A stretch of 53,571 nucleotides of DNA from the NCBI GenBank assembly GCA_030833725.1, contig JAURGP010000008.1, positions 1 to 53,571 of the forward strand, in the 5' to 3' direction. The notes under the pieces are model-generated. The model was not told the origin of the DNA. It ran no database searches and worked only from the letters and a program-made list of their open reading frames with translations. This stretch comes from Candidatus Kapaibacterium sp. (GTDB lineage: Bacteria; Bacteroidota; Ignavibacteria; Kapaibacteriales; Kapaibacteriaceae). A program made the translations under genes and the position numbers. Below, piece by piece: positions 17,294 to 26,744 of the stretch (position 1 is the first letter of the stretch; every line of letters starts with the position of its first letter).

Positions 17294-18661
17294 ATGGACT
17301 TCCTTAGCCCCTTTCTCTCCTTTATCGTGGTGATCGGCATCCTCGTGTTCGTGCACGAATTGGGTCACTTTCTCACCGCCAAGTGGACGGGGATGCGTGC
17401 CGACGTCTTTGCGATTGGCATGGGCCCACGACTGTTCGGCTGGAATCGCCGGAACGGATTCACCTTCGGGAAACTACCCGAGGGACTCGACCTTGGTAAC
17501 GACACCGATTACCGCATTAGTGCCTTCCCGATCGGAGGTTACGTCCGCATTCTGGGTATGATCGATGAATCCATGGACGACTCCTTCACACAGCGTGCAC
17601 CGGAGTCGTGGGAGTTTCGCTCAAAGAAGAACTGGCAAAAAGCACTCGTCCTCGTGGCGGGTGTGGTGATGAATCTGCTGTTGGCAATCGGCGTCTTCTG
17701 GGCGCTGCCACTCATCAATGGCAAGCAAGACATGGCCACCACAACGGTAGCCTACGTCGAGCCCGGGTCGTTGGCCTCGCTGGCCGGCTTCCGCGATGGT
17801 GATCGCATCCTGGCGGTCGACGGCGGTGCCGTGTCCACATGGGGAGAGGTGACGAAGGGTCTTGGCTTGGAGCATCAAACGGCGATGCACTCTGTACTGG
17901 TAGAGCGGCAGGGGGCTCGGCTGGAGAAGTCTGTTTCTGGTAGGGATGTTGTCCGTGCTCTTGCTTCCGGCGAGGGACTGGGCATCTATCCTGCTGGTTT
18001 CGACGTGCAGCTGGGTGCCGTGATCTCCTACGGTCCTGCCGATAAAGGAGGTCTGCAGTCTGGCGACCGACTGTTGGCCATGGACAGTGTTCCGGTGCGC
18101 GTCCCATCACAGGTGCAACAGTACATCCGCAAGCATGCCGGATCAACAGTGATCTTTCACATTGCTCGGGGCGATTCCACACTGCCGTGCTCCGTGGACG
18201 TTAGCCGCGACTCGCTAATTGGCATTGAACTGCAAGCGACCTACACCGGTGAGATGCGCACGCAGACGTATGGAGTGGGCGAGGCCTTCTCGATGGCCAT
18301 CGGTGAGGTGACCTCTACCGTTGGACTCATTGGCGCATCCGTCGCTCACGTGGTGCGCGGCGATGTGGAAGTGCGTCAGTCATTCGGTGGTCCCATTCGG
18401 ATCGCCCAGATGGCATCGCAGAGCGCTGAGTTCGGGCTGGAGGCCTTCTTGCGCTTCATGGCCTTGATCTCGATCTCGCTGGCGGTGATGAACCTGTTGC
18501 CGCTGCCGGGCCTGGACGGCGGGCATCTTGTGTTCGTTGCCATCGAGTCGGTGATCCGGCGGGAGATTTCTCCCGTGGTTAAGATGCGTTTCCAACAGAT
18601 CGGTGTTGCCCTGCTTCTGGCCTTTATGGCCTTCATCTTCTACCTCGACCTCACCCGATAA
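17294..18661 (+). CDS. rseP: RseP-type site-2 intramembrane metalloprotease
   Basis: Cleaves transmembrane anti-sigma factors and signal peptide remnants within the inner membrane. The 455-residue protein has the zinc motif HELGH (His21, Glu22, His25) in the first membrane segment and the third ligand Asp in NLLPLPGLDGGH near residue 405. Between them are two PDZ-like repeats, AYVEPGSLASLAGFRDGD and AVISYGPADKGGLQSGD. It is longer than the E. coli enzyme only by ordinary loops. It sits directly after dxr, followed by surE at 22 bases. No rseA or sigE gene is present in the window, so the substrate is unknown. Confidence 0.96.
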   Translation: MDFLSPFLSFIVVIGILVFVHELGHFLTAKWTGMRADVFAIGMGPRLFGWNRRNGFTFGKLPEGLDLGNDTDYRISAFPIGGYVRILGMIDESMDDSFTQRAPESWEFRSKKNWQKALVLVAGVVMNLLLAIGVFWALPLINGKQDMATTTVAYVEPGSLASLAGFRDGDRILAVDGGAVSTWGEVTKGLGLEHQTAMHSVLVERQGARLEKSVSGRDVVRALASGEGLGIYPAGFDVQLGAVISYGPADKGGLQSGDRLLAMDSVPVRVPSQVQQYIRKHAGSTVIFHIARGDSTLPCSVDVSRDSLIGIELQATYTGEMRTQTYGVGEAFSMAIGEVTSTVGLIGASVAHVVRGDVEVRQSFGGPIRIAQMASQSAEFGLEAFLRFMALISISLAVMNLLPLPGLDGGHLVFVAIESVIRREISPVVKMRFQQIGVALLLAFMAFIFYLDLTR

Positions 18662-18683
18662 GACGACACTCTCAGACTACACG

Positions 18684-19442
18684 ATGAAGATTCTTGTAAC
18701 GAACGATGATGGTATCGGCTCGGCCGGTATCCTGGCTCTTGTACGCGCCATGCAAACCATTGGTACGGTGACGGTGGTTGCTCCCGACCGTCAGCAGAGT
18801 GCCGTAGGACATGCTCTCACGGTGGCAAGCCCCCTCCGTGCCAACGAGTACTATCGCGACGGTGCCCTCTTTGGCTGGGCCGTGGAAGGTACGCCAGCAG
18901 ACTGTGTCAAACTTGCCATTTCCACGCTGCTTCCGGAGCGGCCAGATATCGTGGTCAGTGGTATCAACCACGGCTCCAATGCCAGTGTGAGTGCGATCTA
19001 CTCCGGTACCGTGAGTGCTGCTACAGAAGGTACGATGATGGGGATCCCATCCATGGCCGTATCGCTGAGCACACTGGATCCGACGGCAAACATGGATCTG
19101 GCTGCCCAGGTGGCCGTATCCGTCGCGCAGCAGCTGCTGGAGATCGATCTGCCGTTAGGAACCCTGCTTAATGTGAACGTGCCGAACATCCCGGCGGAGG
19201 ACTTCAAAGGGATTCGTGTTACGCGACAGGGGCACTCTCAGTGGCGGGACTACTACGAAGTGCGCACCGATCCCCATGGCCGACCATACTACTGGCTGGC
19301 GGGTACGCTGGTGCCGGTCACCGAGTTGGAGGATGCAGACGATCTCGTAGTCAAGCAGGGATGGGCGGCCGTCACGCCGATTCACTACGAGTTAACCAAC
19401 GTACATTACCTCGAAACGCTTCAGGAAAAGCTGCGCCGGTAA
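18684..19442 (+). CDS. surE: 5'/3'-nucleotidase SurE
   Basis: Metal-dependent phosphatase acting on nucleoside monophosphates. The 252-residue protein starts MKILVTNDDGIGSAGI, carrying the metal-binding Asp pair. PDRQQSAVGHALTV, GTPADCVKLA and the asparagine-containing SGINHGSN are all present. The upstream in-frame ATG at 18603 lies inside rseP and is rejected. Last gene of the rng-dxr-rseP-surE series. Its 3' end overlaps by 22 bases the end of the convergent glycosyltransferase gene. Confidence 0.96.
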   Translation: MKILVTNDDGIGSAGILALVRAMQTIGTVTVVAPDRQQSAVGHALTVASPLRANEYYRDGALFGWAVEGTPADCVKLAISTLLPERPDIVVSGINHGSNASVSAIYSGTVSAATEGTMMGIPSMAVSLSTLDPTANMDLAAQVAVSVAQQLLEIDLPLGTLLNVNVPNIPAEDFKGIRVTRQGHSQWRDYYEVRTDPHGRPYYWLAGTLVPVTELEDADDLVVKQGWAAVTPIHYELTNVHYLETLQEKLRR

Positions 19443-20452
19443 ACGGCAAGGAGCTCGTCAACGGAGTATGCCGGTGCCTGGACGCGCTCTGGCATCCTGC
19501 CATGTTGAACCTCGAGGACCACGTCGTGAAGCACCTGTCGAAGCGCCTCAACGCTGCCACTCTCAAAGAGTCGCGTGCCACCAGGGCGTTCAACGGCGTC
19601 CGATCCAATGGCCCATCGTCCCAACTCGAGGGCTTCCGTTAACGTTAAACTGCGACCTCCCTCGGTGCGCGTAGGGCGCACGACGATGTGGGCATGTGCC
19701 ACAACCGGTAGCAGGGGGCCATCGAGGTTGCGCACGATCATCAACTGCGGATTCCGGCTCGCTGCGTCGTGCAAGAAGGCCAGAAGTTCCTGATCCACGA
19801 TCTCGCCAACGACCAGTGCCGTGGCCACATCATCCGGCAACCCTTCTACAGCCTGTGCTACAAGGTCCATGCCGTACAGGTCCTGGCCGTTGTAACGCAC
19901 CAGGCGCCCAGCGTTTACCACAACACGCACGGCCGCGGTACGCCAGCGCTCGGGAAGTGCCGCGGGCAGTGGAGCAGCGTACTCCCATCGGCTAATGGGA
20001 AGATCCGATCCGATGACGGTGATGGAAGCTGGATCCAGAGCAAGCCTGTCAACGAGGTCGGCACGCACATCTTCACTGATGGCTACCACGGCACGTGCAC
20101 CACGGTACGCATTCCGCAGTTGACGTGTCCACGATCTGCGACGAAACTCTGGGCGGTCGCGGAATGAATGCACCGTGACAACGTACGGAACACCAAGTAG
20201 GCGCCATGCTGCACCAAACAGCATCATCCACCGCGCATTGCCTTCGTCGGTGTGGTAGTGTATCGGACGACGACGAACCAGATCGAAGACGCCAACGCGC
20301 CGCACATGCGTCACGCCGTCTGGCACGCCGCCTTGTGATAACCCTTCTGCCGCAAGCCCCTTACCCCGAAGTGCCTCTAACAACCGTACAAGGTGCACAG
20401 CTACACCACCATAGGGAGGTGGAAAGGGGCCAAGGAGGCGGAGGGGGTTCAT
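19421..20452 (-). CDS. Glycosyltransferase, GT4-like (GT-B fold)
   Basis: Predicted retaining glycosyltransferase for a surface polysaccharide; sugar donor unknown. The 343-residue protein starts MNPLRLLGPFPPPYGGVAVH, typical of GT4 enzymes. YVVTVHSFRD and ARAVVAISEDVRADL lie in the N-terminal half. A C-terminal donor-site segment RPTRTEGGRSLTLTEALELG has the two glutamates of the family. No signal peptide or membrane span. The start at 20452 overlaps the stop of the upstream methyltransferase (ATGA), so the two are probably coupled. The pairing suggests a joint role in modifying a glycan. Confidence 0.85.
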   Translation of the reverse strand: MNPLRLLGPFPPPYGGVAVHLVRLLEALRGKGLAAEGLSQGGVPDGVTHVRRVGVFDLVRRRPIHYHTDEGNARWMMLFGAAWRLLGVPYVVTVHSFRDRPEFRRRSWTRQLRNAYRGARAVVAISEDVRADLVDRLALDPASITVIGSDLPISRWEYAAPLPAALPERWRTAAVRVVVNAGRLVRYNGQDLYGMDLVAQAVEGLPDDVATALVVGEIVDQELLAFLHDAASRNPQLMIVRNLDGPLLPVVAHAHIVVRPTRTEGGRSLTLTEALELGRWAIGSDAVERPGGTRLFESGSVEALRQVLHDVVLEVQHGRMPERVQAPAYSVDELLAVYRRSFS

Positions 20453-21342
20453 CGCTTTCGGCCTACAAGCACGTGCATGTCCGAGCACATGTCTGCGTAG
20501 GTGGTAAAGACGGCTGGATCGTAGTGTGCCTGGGCATGGAGGTAGGACTCATCGCGCAGGATTTCAACGCCACTGTCTTCGATGAGAGCACGAAGGAGAT
20601 GCCATTCAATTCGATCATCGGGCCACACATGGATATCGCCCTCCTCCGAGTACCGGGGATTGGATCGCTGTAACCACTTCGTGCGCCACCATCCCAGCGA
20701 GAACACCCTTCGCGTGTACCAGCTGAGGGTTCTGGGTAGCACAGTGAGCTCCCGGAACTCCGCAAGAGCTCGTCCCGGTTCGTAGTGCTCGTCACTGGCT
20801 TCGTGATCAATCACCAACACGCCGCCAGGTTTCAATACGCGTATCATTTCGCGTACAGCTGAGAGATAGTCCGGGATGTGATGAAGGACGCTGTAGGTGG
20901 CAATGAGGTCAAATGTTTCCGCCTCAATCTCGCACATGTCACGACCATTCAGGATCAATCCGGTCACGCCCTGGGGATCGATATTTGTTGTCATTTGCAC
21001 AAAGGACGGCGTAACATCAGCAGCTGTCACCGTGCAGCCAAGATCCAAAAGGTGGCGAGTCAAGTTGCCGGTTCCGCAACCGTAATCCATGGCATGCCGT
21101 TCGCCAGTTTGGACATTATTCAGTGCAACGGCAAGGAGGTTCCTCAGTCTCGTTTGCTCAATAGGATTAAAGATCTCAGGATGGCGATCATCATAGGTGC
21201 TCGCCACAGCCTCGTGAACGAGAACATTTGTTTTAATGAGTTCGGAGTCACGTGTCACGATAGTTTGTACTTTTCTGAGGTATTGCTGCAATTCTTGGAG
21301 CCTGCCATACCGTGCAAGATAGTTCTCCGTCTTGCTTACCAC
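20449..21342 (-). CDS. Class I SAM-dependent methyltransferase
   Basis: Predicted methyltransferase (297 residues). The SAM-binding motif I is MDYGCGTGNLTRHLLDLG near residue 90. The acidic post-motif is TVTAADVTPSFV, and motif IV reads FDLIATYSVLHHIPD, followed by VLKPGGVLVIDHEA. The N-terminal 60 residues are helical and charged and may bind the partner or substrate. A 4-base overlap with the glycosyltransferase gene and a 7-base overlap with the upstream AEC transporter suggest one transcript starting at the transporter. Position in a polysaccharide region suggests a sugar or lipid-linked acceptor, but this is inference. Confidence 0.85.
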   Translation of the reverse strand: MVSKTENYLARYGRLQELQQYLRKVQTIVTRDSELIKTNVLVHEAVASTYDDRHPEIFNPIEQTRLRNLLAVALNNVQTGERHAMDYGCGTGNLTRHLLDLGCTVTAADVTPSFVQMTTNIDPQGVTGLILNGRDMCEIEAETFDLIATYSVLHHIPDYLSAVREMIRVLKPGGVLVIDHEASDEHYEPGRALAEFRELTVLPRTLSWYTRRVFSLGWWRTKWLQRSNPRYSEEGDIHVWPDDRIEWHLLRALIEDSGVEILRDESYLHAQAHYDPAVFTTYADMCSDMHVLVGRKR

Positions 21343-22274
21343 AGCATCAGGATCAAGGGGAGCGTGATCATGCTCACCACCGTGCTAAAGAGAATGGCCT
21401 GTGCCAGCAGTTCAGTATCTAGGTTGTAGCGTTGGGCGAAGACCATGGTGAGAACCATGGTTGGCATTGCTGCCTCAAGCACCGTAGCCAGCTCTACGTC
21501 ATGGCTCATCGGCGTCAGGTGGGAGAGGCCATAGGCAATCAGAGGAGCGATGATCACCTTGATCACCAGGGACGGCGTAAGCATGGCGGCCTGCGACCAG
21601 CGAGGAACCTGTAGTGCGAGGCCAATGGTGAACAGCATCACTGGTGCTACCACACTGCCGGCCATGGACGTGAAGGTTGTGACGGCGGGGGGTAGGGAGA
21701 GCCCGGCGACATTCACCAGCATACCAACCACTGCAGCGATGAACGGAGGTAGGGTCAGGATCGAGCGTAGGCTGCGCCATACGGACAGCCGCTGTGACGT
21801 CGATCCGTAGCGTATCCCCATCCACGCACCGAGGGTAAACAGGACCGGAGACATACCAAGCATGTCGAAGACGATCGGAATGCGAGCGAACTCCGGGCCG
21901 ACGACCTTCGTGACCACGGGTAGCCCCAGGTACGTTGCGTTGCAGAACGTGGCCGCCAGCAACAGTGCCCCAATCTGCGGGTCGCGCAGACGACTACCCA
22001 TCATCCGAGCCACAATCAGCCAACTCAAGGCCGCACTTGCCAGTGCGGTGGTGATGGCAATGGCCGGAATCATCCAGAGTTCATGGGACAGCGGAGCCGT
22101 GGCGAGTGACTGAAACGTGAGGGCTGGCAAGAAGACGTTCAGAACCATACTTCCAATAGCGGCACGAAGATCGGAAGCCGCAGGAATGCCGGGCACGAAT
22201 CGGATGAGGATGCCAGCAGCAATCAGCGTGAACAACGCCGTAAAGACGTCCAGCATCGAGGAGTAGTCAGTCAT
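21336..22274 (-). CDS. AEC-family (auxin efflux carrier-like) permease
   Basis: Integral membrane permease of the AEC/BART type, exporting small organic acids or amino acids in known members. The 312-residue protein shows about ten hydrophobic segments in two halves. The N-terminal half contains VLNVFLPALTFQSL and the C-terminal half LPPAVTTFTSMAGSVVAPVML. The last helix ends ILFSTVVSMITLPLILML. A TAATTTTG box ends 7 bases before the ATG, with TTTG 18 bases further upstream, so the mRNA may be almost leaderless. It heads a three-gene overlapping run with the methyltransferase and glycosyltransferase. Substrate unknown. Confidence 0.85.
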   Translation of the reverse strand: MTDYSSMLDVFTALFTLIAAGILIRFVPGIPAASDLRAAIGSMVLNVFLPALTFQSLATAPLSHELWMIPAIAITTALASAALSWLIVARMMGSRLRDPQIGALLLAATFCNATYLGLPVVTKVVGPEFARIPIVFDMLGMSPVLFTLGAWMGIRYGSTSQRLSVWRSLRSILTLPPFIAAVVGMLVNVAGLSLPPAVTTFTSMAGSVVAPVMLFTIGLALQVPRWSQAAMLTPSLVIKVIIAPLIAYGLSHLTPMSHDVELATVLEAAMPTMVLTMVFAQRYNLDTELLAQAILFSTVVSMITLPLILMLW

Positions 22275-22281
22275 GTGTGGA

Positions 22282-22311
22282 CAAAATTAGCATGTAACAA
22301 ATCGCCACAAA
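22282..22311 (-). promoter_or_regulatory. Promoter of the AEC transporter run
   Basis: Minus strand: TTTG (22308-22311), 18 bases, TAATTTTG (22282-22289), then 7 bases to the ATG at 22274. Both boxes fit the Bacteroidota -33/-7 pattern. Confidence 0.65.
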
Positions 22312-22395
22312 TTGCAACTCATCCCACGGCGGCCATGGCACATTTTGCCCATGTAGATGCACGAAGCAGATAGACAACCTTCTCGAAGGGAGTGT

Positions 22396-23175
22396 ATGCA
22401 TATCCGAATCGTGGGCGCATCAAAACCGCCGCTCCGTGTGCTGATCGAGGCCGCACTGCGATCGGTCCACCACCACTCCATCCACACGGTGGGGTGGGTG
22501 GACAGTACCGCTACCGTGCTCGAGTCGGCGCGAGAGTGGCAGGCAGATCTCGTTATTCTCGACCCCGGCATGGATCGGGGCAACCTGCTCCATCAATGGC
22601 CATCACTGGTGGGTTCGGCTCCCATCCTGCTCTGTTGGTCGGCCTCGGCACGGTATGCGGCCCCGGCCTTTGCTGCTGGAGCAGTGCATTACCTCACTGC
22701 TGAAGCGTCTGGTGCAGACATTCAGGAGGCACTCGATCGCGTTGCCGAGAGAATGGTACGCCATGTCCGACCGCCTGGAGGTGTCGATCCCCAGAAGAAC
22801 GTCCTGCGCGAAATGGTGACTCCGTTTCGGCGCACGACCATTGCCATGCCAGGCTACGATGGGATCGAAGTGCGTCCGGCTCGAAGTGTGGTGAGCGCTC
22901 ACGGCTATGACGGCTATACCCGCATCCACCTGTTGGAAGAGCCGCCAGTGATCCTTTCGAAATCCCTCGGCGAGATGGAGGGAGAACTGCGCGCTGCTGG
23001 ACTCCTGCGTGTCCACCGCTCGCACATGGTGAATCCGGCATTGATACGTCGGGTGCTGCGTGGCAAGACGCCCCGTGTAGTGATGATCACCGGAGAGCAC
23101 GTTGATGTGTCGCCCCGATACCGAGACATCCTCTACGAGGCGCTGTGCCTCAGCTCCGCGAGGCGTGGGCTCTGA
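22396..23175 (+). CDS. LytTR-type regulator with degenerate receiver-like domain
   Basis: Probable DNA-binding regulator of about 259 residues. The C-terminal LytTR domain runs from IAMPGYDGIEVRP through VLSKSLGEMEGEL and LLRVHRSHMVNPALI, the typical strand-helix pattern with RVHRSHMVN. The N-terminal 120 residues look like a receiver (a strand ending VILDPGMD, then LLCWSAS). The acidic pair normally at the N-terminus is replaced by GASKPP and the conserved Lys is not evident, so phosphorylation is doubtful. ATG 22396 is chosen for the GGGAG just upstream. No histidine kinase lies nearby. It sits between the AEC run and asnB, and its 3' end overlaps asnB by 26 bases. Confidence 0.85.
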   Translation: MHIRIVGASKPPLRVLIEAALRSVHHHSIHTVGWVDSTATVLESAREWQADLVILDPGMDRGNLLHQWPSLVGSAPILLCWSASARYAAPAFAAGAVHYLTAEASGADIQEALDRVAERMVRHVRPPGGVDPQKNVLREMVTPFRRTTIAMPGYDGIEVRPARSVVSAHGYDGYTRIHLLEEPPVILSKSLGEMEGELRAAGLLRVHRSHMVNPALIRRVLRGKTPRVVMITGEHVDVSPRYRDILYEALCLSSARRGL

Positions 23176-25000
23176 GAAACAAGCGCAACATCGCAAGACG
23201 CCACACGAAGAGGGCGTGGCGATTGTCGCCACGTTGATAGGCCAACACCACCTTGTGCACGGCTGCCACGTTGGCGTAGTCGCGCAACTCGTGCCAATCA
23301 CCCTCCAGAACGTGAGCCAGTGCTCCTCGTAACCAGGCAATATGACCTGGCGTGATGAAGCCTGTTTTATCACGTCGATCGAGAATGGCATCGGGAACCA
23401 CGCCACGCATCGCCGCACGAAGAACGCGCTTGCTCTCACCACGATGGAATCGATGAGCAGTAGGCATGGACAGCGAGGCCTGGACCAAACGATGATCCAG
23501 AAACGGAACCCGGCTCTCGATGCTGAAGGCCATGCTGTTGAGATCTTCCGTATGGAGCAACGTTGGTAGCAACGTTACACGCATCAGGTTGTAGAGAAAG
23601 GCGTTGAAGCGCAAGCCTGACGGCATCTCGAGGTGCAGCGGCACCTGTCCAGCCGGTTGATCCAGAACCCATGGTGCGGTGCGCGTCATCTCCAGGCGGT
23701 AGAGCTGCGGTTCGTCGCGCACGGCTGTGAGCACGCTCTTAGCTAGCACGTCCATGGTTCTGCCCCAGCCATAGTTCTGCCGCGTGCTGTGCACCCGCCA
23801 CTCATTGTAGGCCGCTCCAATACCTGTAGTACGGAGGTGGTCGGCAATCACGCGGTATGCCGAATGCATGTACCCGCCCAGCATTTCGTCGGCCCCTTGC
23901 CCATCAAGGACCACCGTCACGCCATGCTGAGCCGCCAGTTGCATCACGAAGTACTGCGAGATGTAGCTCGACGACGGCATCGGAGCGTCCATCATGCCCA
24001 CGATGCGCTCCAGTGCTACAGCAACATCGGCATCCGTCGGAGAAATGTAGTGCGCTTCAATCTGCGGATAGGCAGCCAGCAGATGATTGATGTAGGGCCG
24101 CTCGTCGACGTTCCCCGCACCGCTGTAATAGGCCGTGAAGGTTTTGATCTTGGCCTCGTTGGTGGTCGAGGCAAGTGTGGCGGCAATCGACGTGGAGTCC
24201 AAACCGCCGCTGAGGCAGATTCCCATCGGGACGTCGCGTCGGGCGGTGAGCTGCACGCTGTTGGTGAAGAGCGATCGAAACTGTTCGGCGTGTTCTGCAA
24301 AGGGTAGGGGGCTCTCCGTGTGCGTGTCCAGGGTGGCATACTGCCAGATGCGGAGAGGTTTGCCATCCTGCCAGGACATGCAATGCGAGGCGGGTAGGGC
24401 AAGGATGTCGGCGAAGTACGTCTCCTCCCAGTGCTGCATCCAGCCGAGATACAGGCCACGAGCGACCTGATTGCGATTGACGTCCGATCCCACGATCGGT
24501 GACGTCTTCAGTGCCTTGATTTCACTACTGATGTGGAGTCGGCCATTCCGATACGCGTAGTGAAACGGCTTGATGCCAAATCGATCTCGAGAGCAGAACA
24601 GGCGTTGACGTCGTTGGTCCCAGATGGCGAAGGCCCACATCCCGATAAAGTGCTGAACGCAGTCATCGCCCCACCGGAGGTAGGCCTCAAGGATCACTTC
24701 GGTGTCGCCGGTGGTGCTGAACACAGCACCATCGCGCTCCAATTCCTCGCGCAGCTCGATGTAGTTATACACCTCGCCGTTGTACGTGATCGTTACGTGC
24801 TGACGTGTCATCGGTTGGTGGGAGGCCGACGTCACATCAATAATGCTCAGGCGGTTATGCCCCAAAAAGACGGGGCCCTCCTGCCACGTGCCGGTGTAAT
24901 CGGGTCCACGGTGATGGGTAACCTGTAGCATCTGCCTGCCGAGGCTGGCAGTAGACTCCGAGCTGGCAGCCGGATCAACGAGCGCTACGATTCCACACAT
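23150..25000 (-). CDS. asnB: Asparagine synthase (glutamine-hydrolysing)
   Basis: Either makes asparagine or amidates a sugar or lipid in polysaccharide clusters. The 616-residue protein has Cys2 as the glutaminase nucleophile (MCGIVALVDP), RLSIIDV and the GEVYNY glutamine pocket. The synthetase domain follows, with the PP-loop LSGGLDSTSIA near residue 265. Later motifs GQGADEMLGGY and VPFLDHRLV are intact. The ATG at 25000 is preceded 5 bases away by TAAGTTTG. It lies among polysaccharide genes, divergent from the heparinase-like gene and converging on the LytTR gene. This placement resembles WbpS/AsnB-like amidotransferases in surface-glycan loci, but a housekeeping role is equally possible. 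Confidence 0.92.
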   Translation of the reverse strand: MCGIVALVDPAASSESTASLGRQMLQVTHHRGPDYTGTWQEGPVFLGHNRLSIIDVTSASHQPMTRQHVTITYNGEVYNYIELREELERDGAVFSTTGDTEVILEAYLRWGDDCVQHFIGMWAFAIWDQRRQRLFCSRDRFGIKPFHYAYRNGRLHISSEIKALKTSPIVGSDVNRNQVARGLYLGWMQHWEETYFADILALPASHCMSWQDGKPLRIWQYATLDTHTESPLPFAEHAEQFRSLFTNSVQLTARRDVPMGICLSGGLDSTSIAATLASTTNEAKIKTFTAYYSGAGNVDERPYINHLLAAYPQIEAHYISPTDADVAVALERIVGMMDAPMPSSSYISQYFVMQLAAQHGVTVVLDGQGADEMLGGYMHSAYRVIADHLRTTGIGAAYNEWRVHSTRQNYGWGRTMDVLAKSVLTAVRDEPQLYRLEMTRTAPWVLDQPAGQVPLHLEMPSGLRFNAFLYNLMRVTLLPTLLHTEDLNSMAFSIESRVPFLDHRLVQASLSMPTAHRFHRGESKRVLRAAMRGVVPDAILDRRDKTGFITPGHIAWLRGALAHVLEGDWHELRDYANVAAVHKVVLAYQRGDNRHALFVWRLAMLRLFLRAHASRS

Positions 25001-25005
25001 GCCTG

Positions 25006-25013
25006 CAAACTTA
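25006..25013 (-). promoter_or_regulatory. Candidate -7 box of asnB
   Basis: TAAGTTTG on the minus strand, an exact TAnnTTTG match, ends 5 bases before the asnB ATG. Initiation would fall at or within a few bases of the start codon. No TTG was found at -33. Confidence 0.55.
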
Positions 25014-25033
25014 CGTGCTAGCTAACTTGCGCC

Positions 25034-26722
25034 ATGAAGGCAATCGCTCAGGTGGCAACGTACTGGCGTCTCCTCCGTGGTCCGGCTGGTCCGTACCTGC
25101 CGGGGAAGCTCGCCGACCTCGTGCGTCGACCACTCCGCCGACGATGGGCACGACGCTGGGCTCGACGCATTCGCGGCCGGTTCACGGCTGCGTCATGCCA
25201 CCATCTTGGCCTGCCGCTTCCACCCGAGCAATTGTTGCAGCACTATCGCCCCGAGCTGCTCGACTGGGCAAGCAATCAACAGGCGCGATCGCTGACCACC
25301 ACCGGCCGAGATCCTCGGGATGTTCTCGAGATCGCTCGCATGCATCCGTGGCCACTCTATGCTGTAGCTGCACACCTTACCGGCGAGCGTCGATGGTTCG
25401 AGTCCTTCGAACAGGAAGTTCTCACATTCCAACAGAGTCCCGCAGCGCAGAGGAACCCCTCATTACGTGGTCCACTCTGGTCGGTGGCGATGGATACGGC
25501 TATTCGTGCGACCAACCTGCTTGTTGCATGGGACTGGTTCGTCCAGGCCGGAATGCGGAACGATGCCCTCGACCGGTGCGTAGCTACCATGGCCGGTGAG
25601 CATGCCTGTGCGATCTGGGGAACCCTCGAGACAGCTGGTGGGATGGCTACGTCGCATTTGCTGGGCGATCTGGTGGGATTGGTGGTGATTGAAGCCTACC
25701 TCGGTGCGTCGGTGGTGCCCATTGATTCGGCGCTGCCCTGGCTGGAGCAAGAAACGCGCCGACAGATCCTCCCAGACGGCATGAACTTCGAAGCCAGTAC
25801 TGGCTACCACCGGCAGGTGGTTGATCTCCTGCGTGTGGCCCGCGATGTCGCACAGGTATGCCCCACACTTCAAGCGCAGGTATCAGCCCCCTTCAACAAA
25901 GCAGTCAATGATGCACTGCAGGCCCAGGCGATTCTGCAGGCGTACGGAATGCCCCTCATCGGCGACAACGACGACGGCCTGTGTATCAAGCTCCTGCGGC
26001 AGCCCCAGATCTTGGCGGAGATGACGGTTGTTGATGCCAGGGATGCTGATTTTCCAGACTTCGGCCTGTGGATCCGAGAGATTGGTGATGCAGGTGATGC
26101 CGTGCTCACCCTGCGTCATGGTCCGGTAGGTCAGGATGGCAAGGGAGGACATGCCCACAACGATCTGAACGCCATCACGCTGTCTGTGCACGGAGTACCC
26201 ATCGTGGTCGACCCGGGTTCGGCTGTCTACACGGCGGATCCCGACCGACGGAACCGTGATCGATCAACGCTGGCTCATGCAACGGTAGCGTTTCCAGGAA
26301 TCGAGCAGCGATGGTGTTCCGCCGACGCCCTCTTCTGGATGATTGAGGAACCAGGAACCCGCGGCGCCGTACACGTCGGCGAAGCTTCGTGGGAGGGCAC
26401 CGTACGACATGCCGGCAAGGCGAGGTACGAACATCACCGATCCGTGACCTGGCAGGATCGGTGCATCACGATCTCCGACACCGTTGCAACACTACCGGCA
26501 GCGATCATGGTGCCCTTTGCACCGGGCGTTACCGTGAATGCGCACGGTACGAGCGCCGAGTGCATTCAGCAGGGCGTTTCGGTGATGATCCAGTGGGAGG
26601 GTGCGCAACTCGTGAACATCGATCCACTGCCCACCGCTCCGACGTACGGTAGCTCGGTGGATGGACGCATCCTGCGCCTGGCCATGGAGTCCCACCAGGT
26701 GCGCTGGCGTATCACGTGGTAG
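25034..26722 (+). CDS. Heparinase II/III-like protein
   Basis: Polysaccharide lyase-like protein of 562 residues. An alpha-helical toroid occupies about residues 60-340 (GRDPRDVLEIARMHPW and DGMNFEASTGYHRQVVDLLR are typical). The central heparinase II/III motif is GGHAHNDLNAITLSVHG, followed by VVDPGSAVYTADP. A beta-sandwich C-terminus completes the fold. No clear signal peptide: the N-terminus is basic (RRPLRRRWARRWARRI). In many bacteria such proteins sit in exopolysaccharide clusters beside asparagine synthase and flippase genes, as here. Whether it cleaves or modifies a glycan cannot be told from sequence. The flippase gene starts 22 bases after its stop. Confidence 0.88.
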   Translation: MKAIAQVATYWRLLRGPAGPYLPGKLADLVRRPLRRRWARRWARRIRGRFTAASCHHLGLPLPPEQLLQHYRPELLDWASNQQARSLTTTGRDPRDVLEIARMHPWPLYAVAAHLTGERRWFESFEQEVLTFQQSPAAQRNPSLRGPLWSVAMDTAIRATNLLVAWDWFVQAGMRNDALDRCVATMAGEHACAIWGTLETAGGMATSHLLGDLVGLVVIEAYLGASVVPIDSALPWLEQETRRQILPDGMNFEASTGYHRQVVDLLRVARDVAQVCPTLQAQVSAPFNKAVNDALQAQAILQAYGMPLIGDNDDGLCIKLLRQPQILAEMTVVDARDADFPDFGLWIREIGDAGDAVLTLRHGPVGQDGKGGHAHNDLNAITLSVHGVPIVVDPGSAVYTADPDRRNRDRSTLAHATVAFPGIEQRWCSADALFWMIEEPGTRGAVHVGEASWEGTVRHAGKARYEHHRSVTWQDRCITISDTVATLPAAIMVPFAPGVTVNAHGTSAECIQQGVSVMIQWEGAQLVNIDPLPTAPTYGSSVDGRILRLAMESHQVRWRITW

Positions 26723-26744
26723 CAATCGGCCGTATTTTTCCGCA

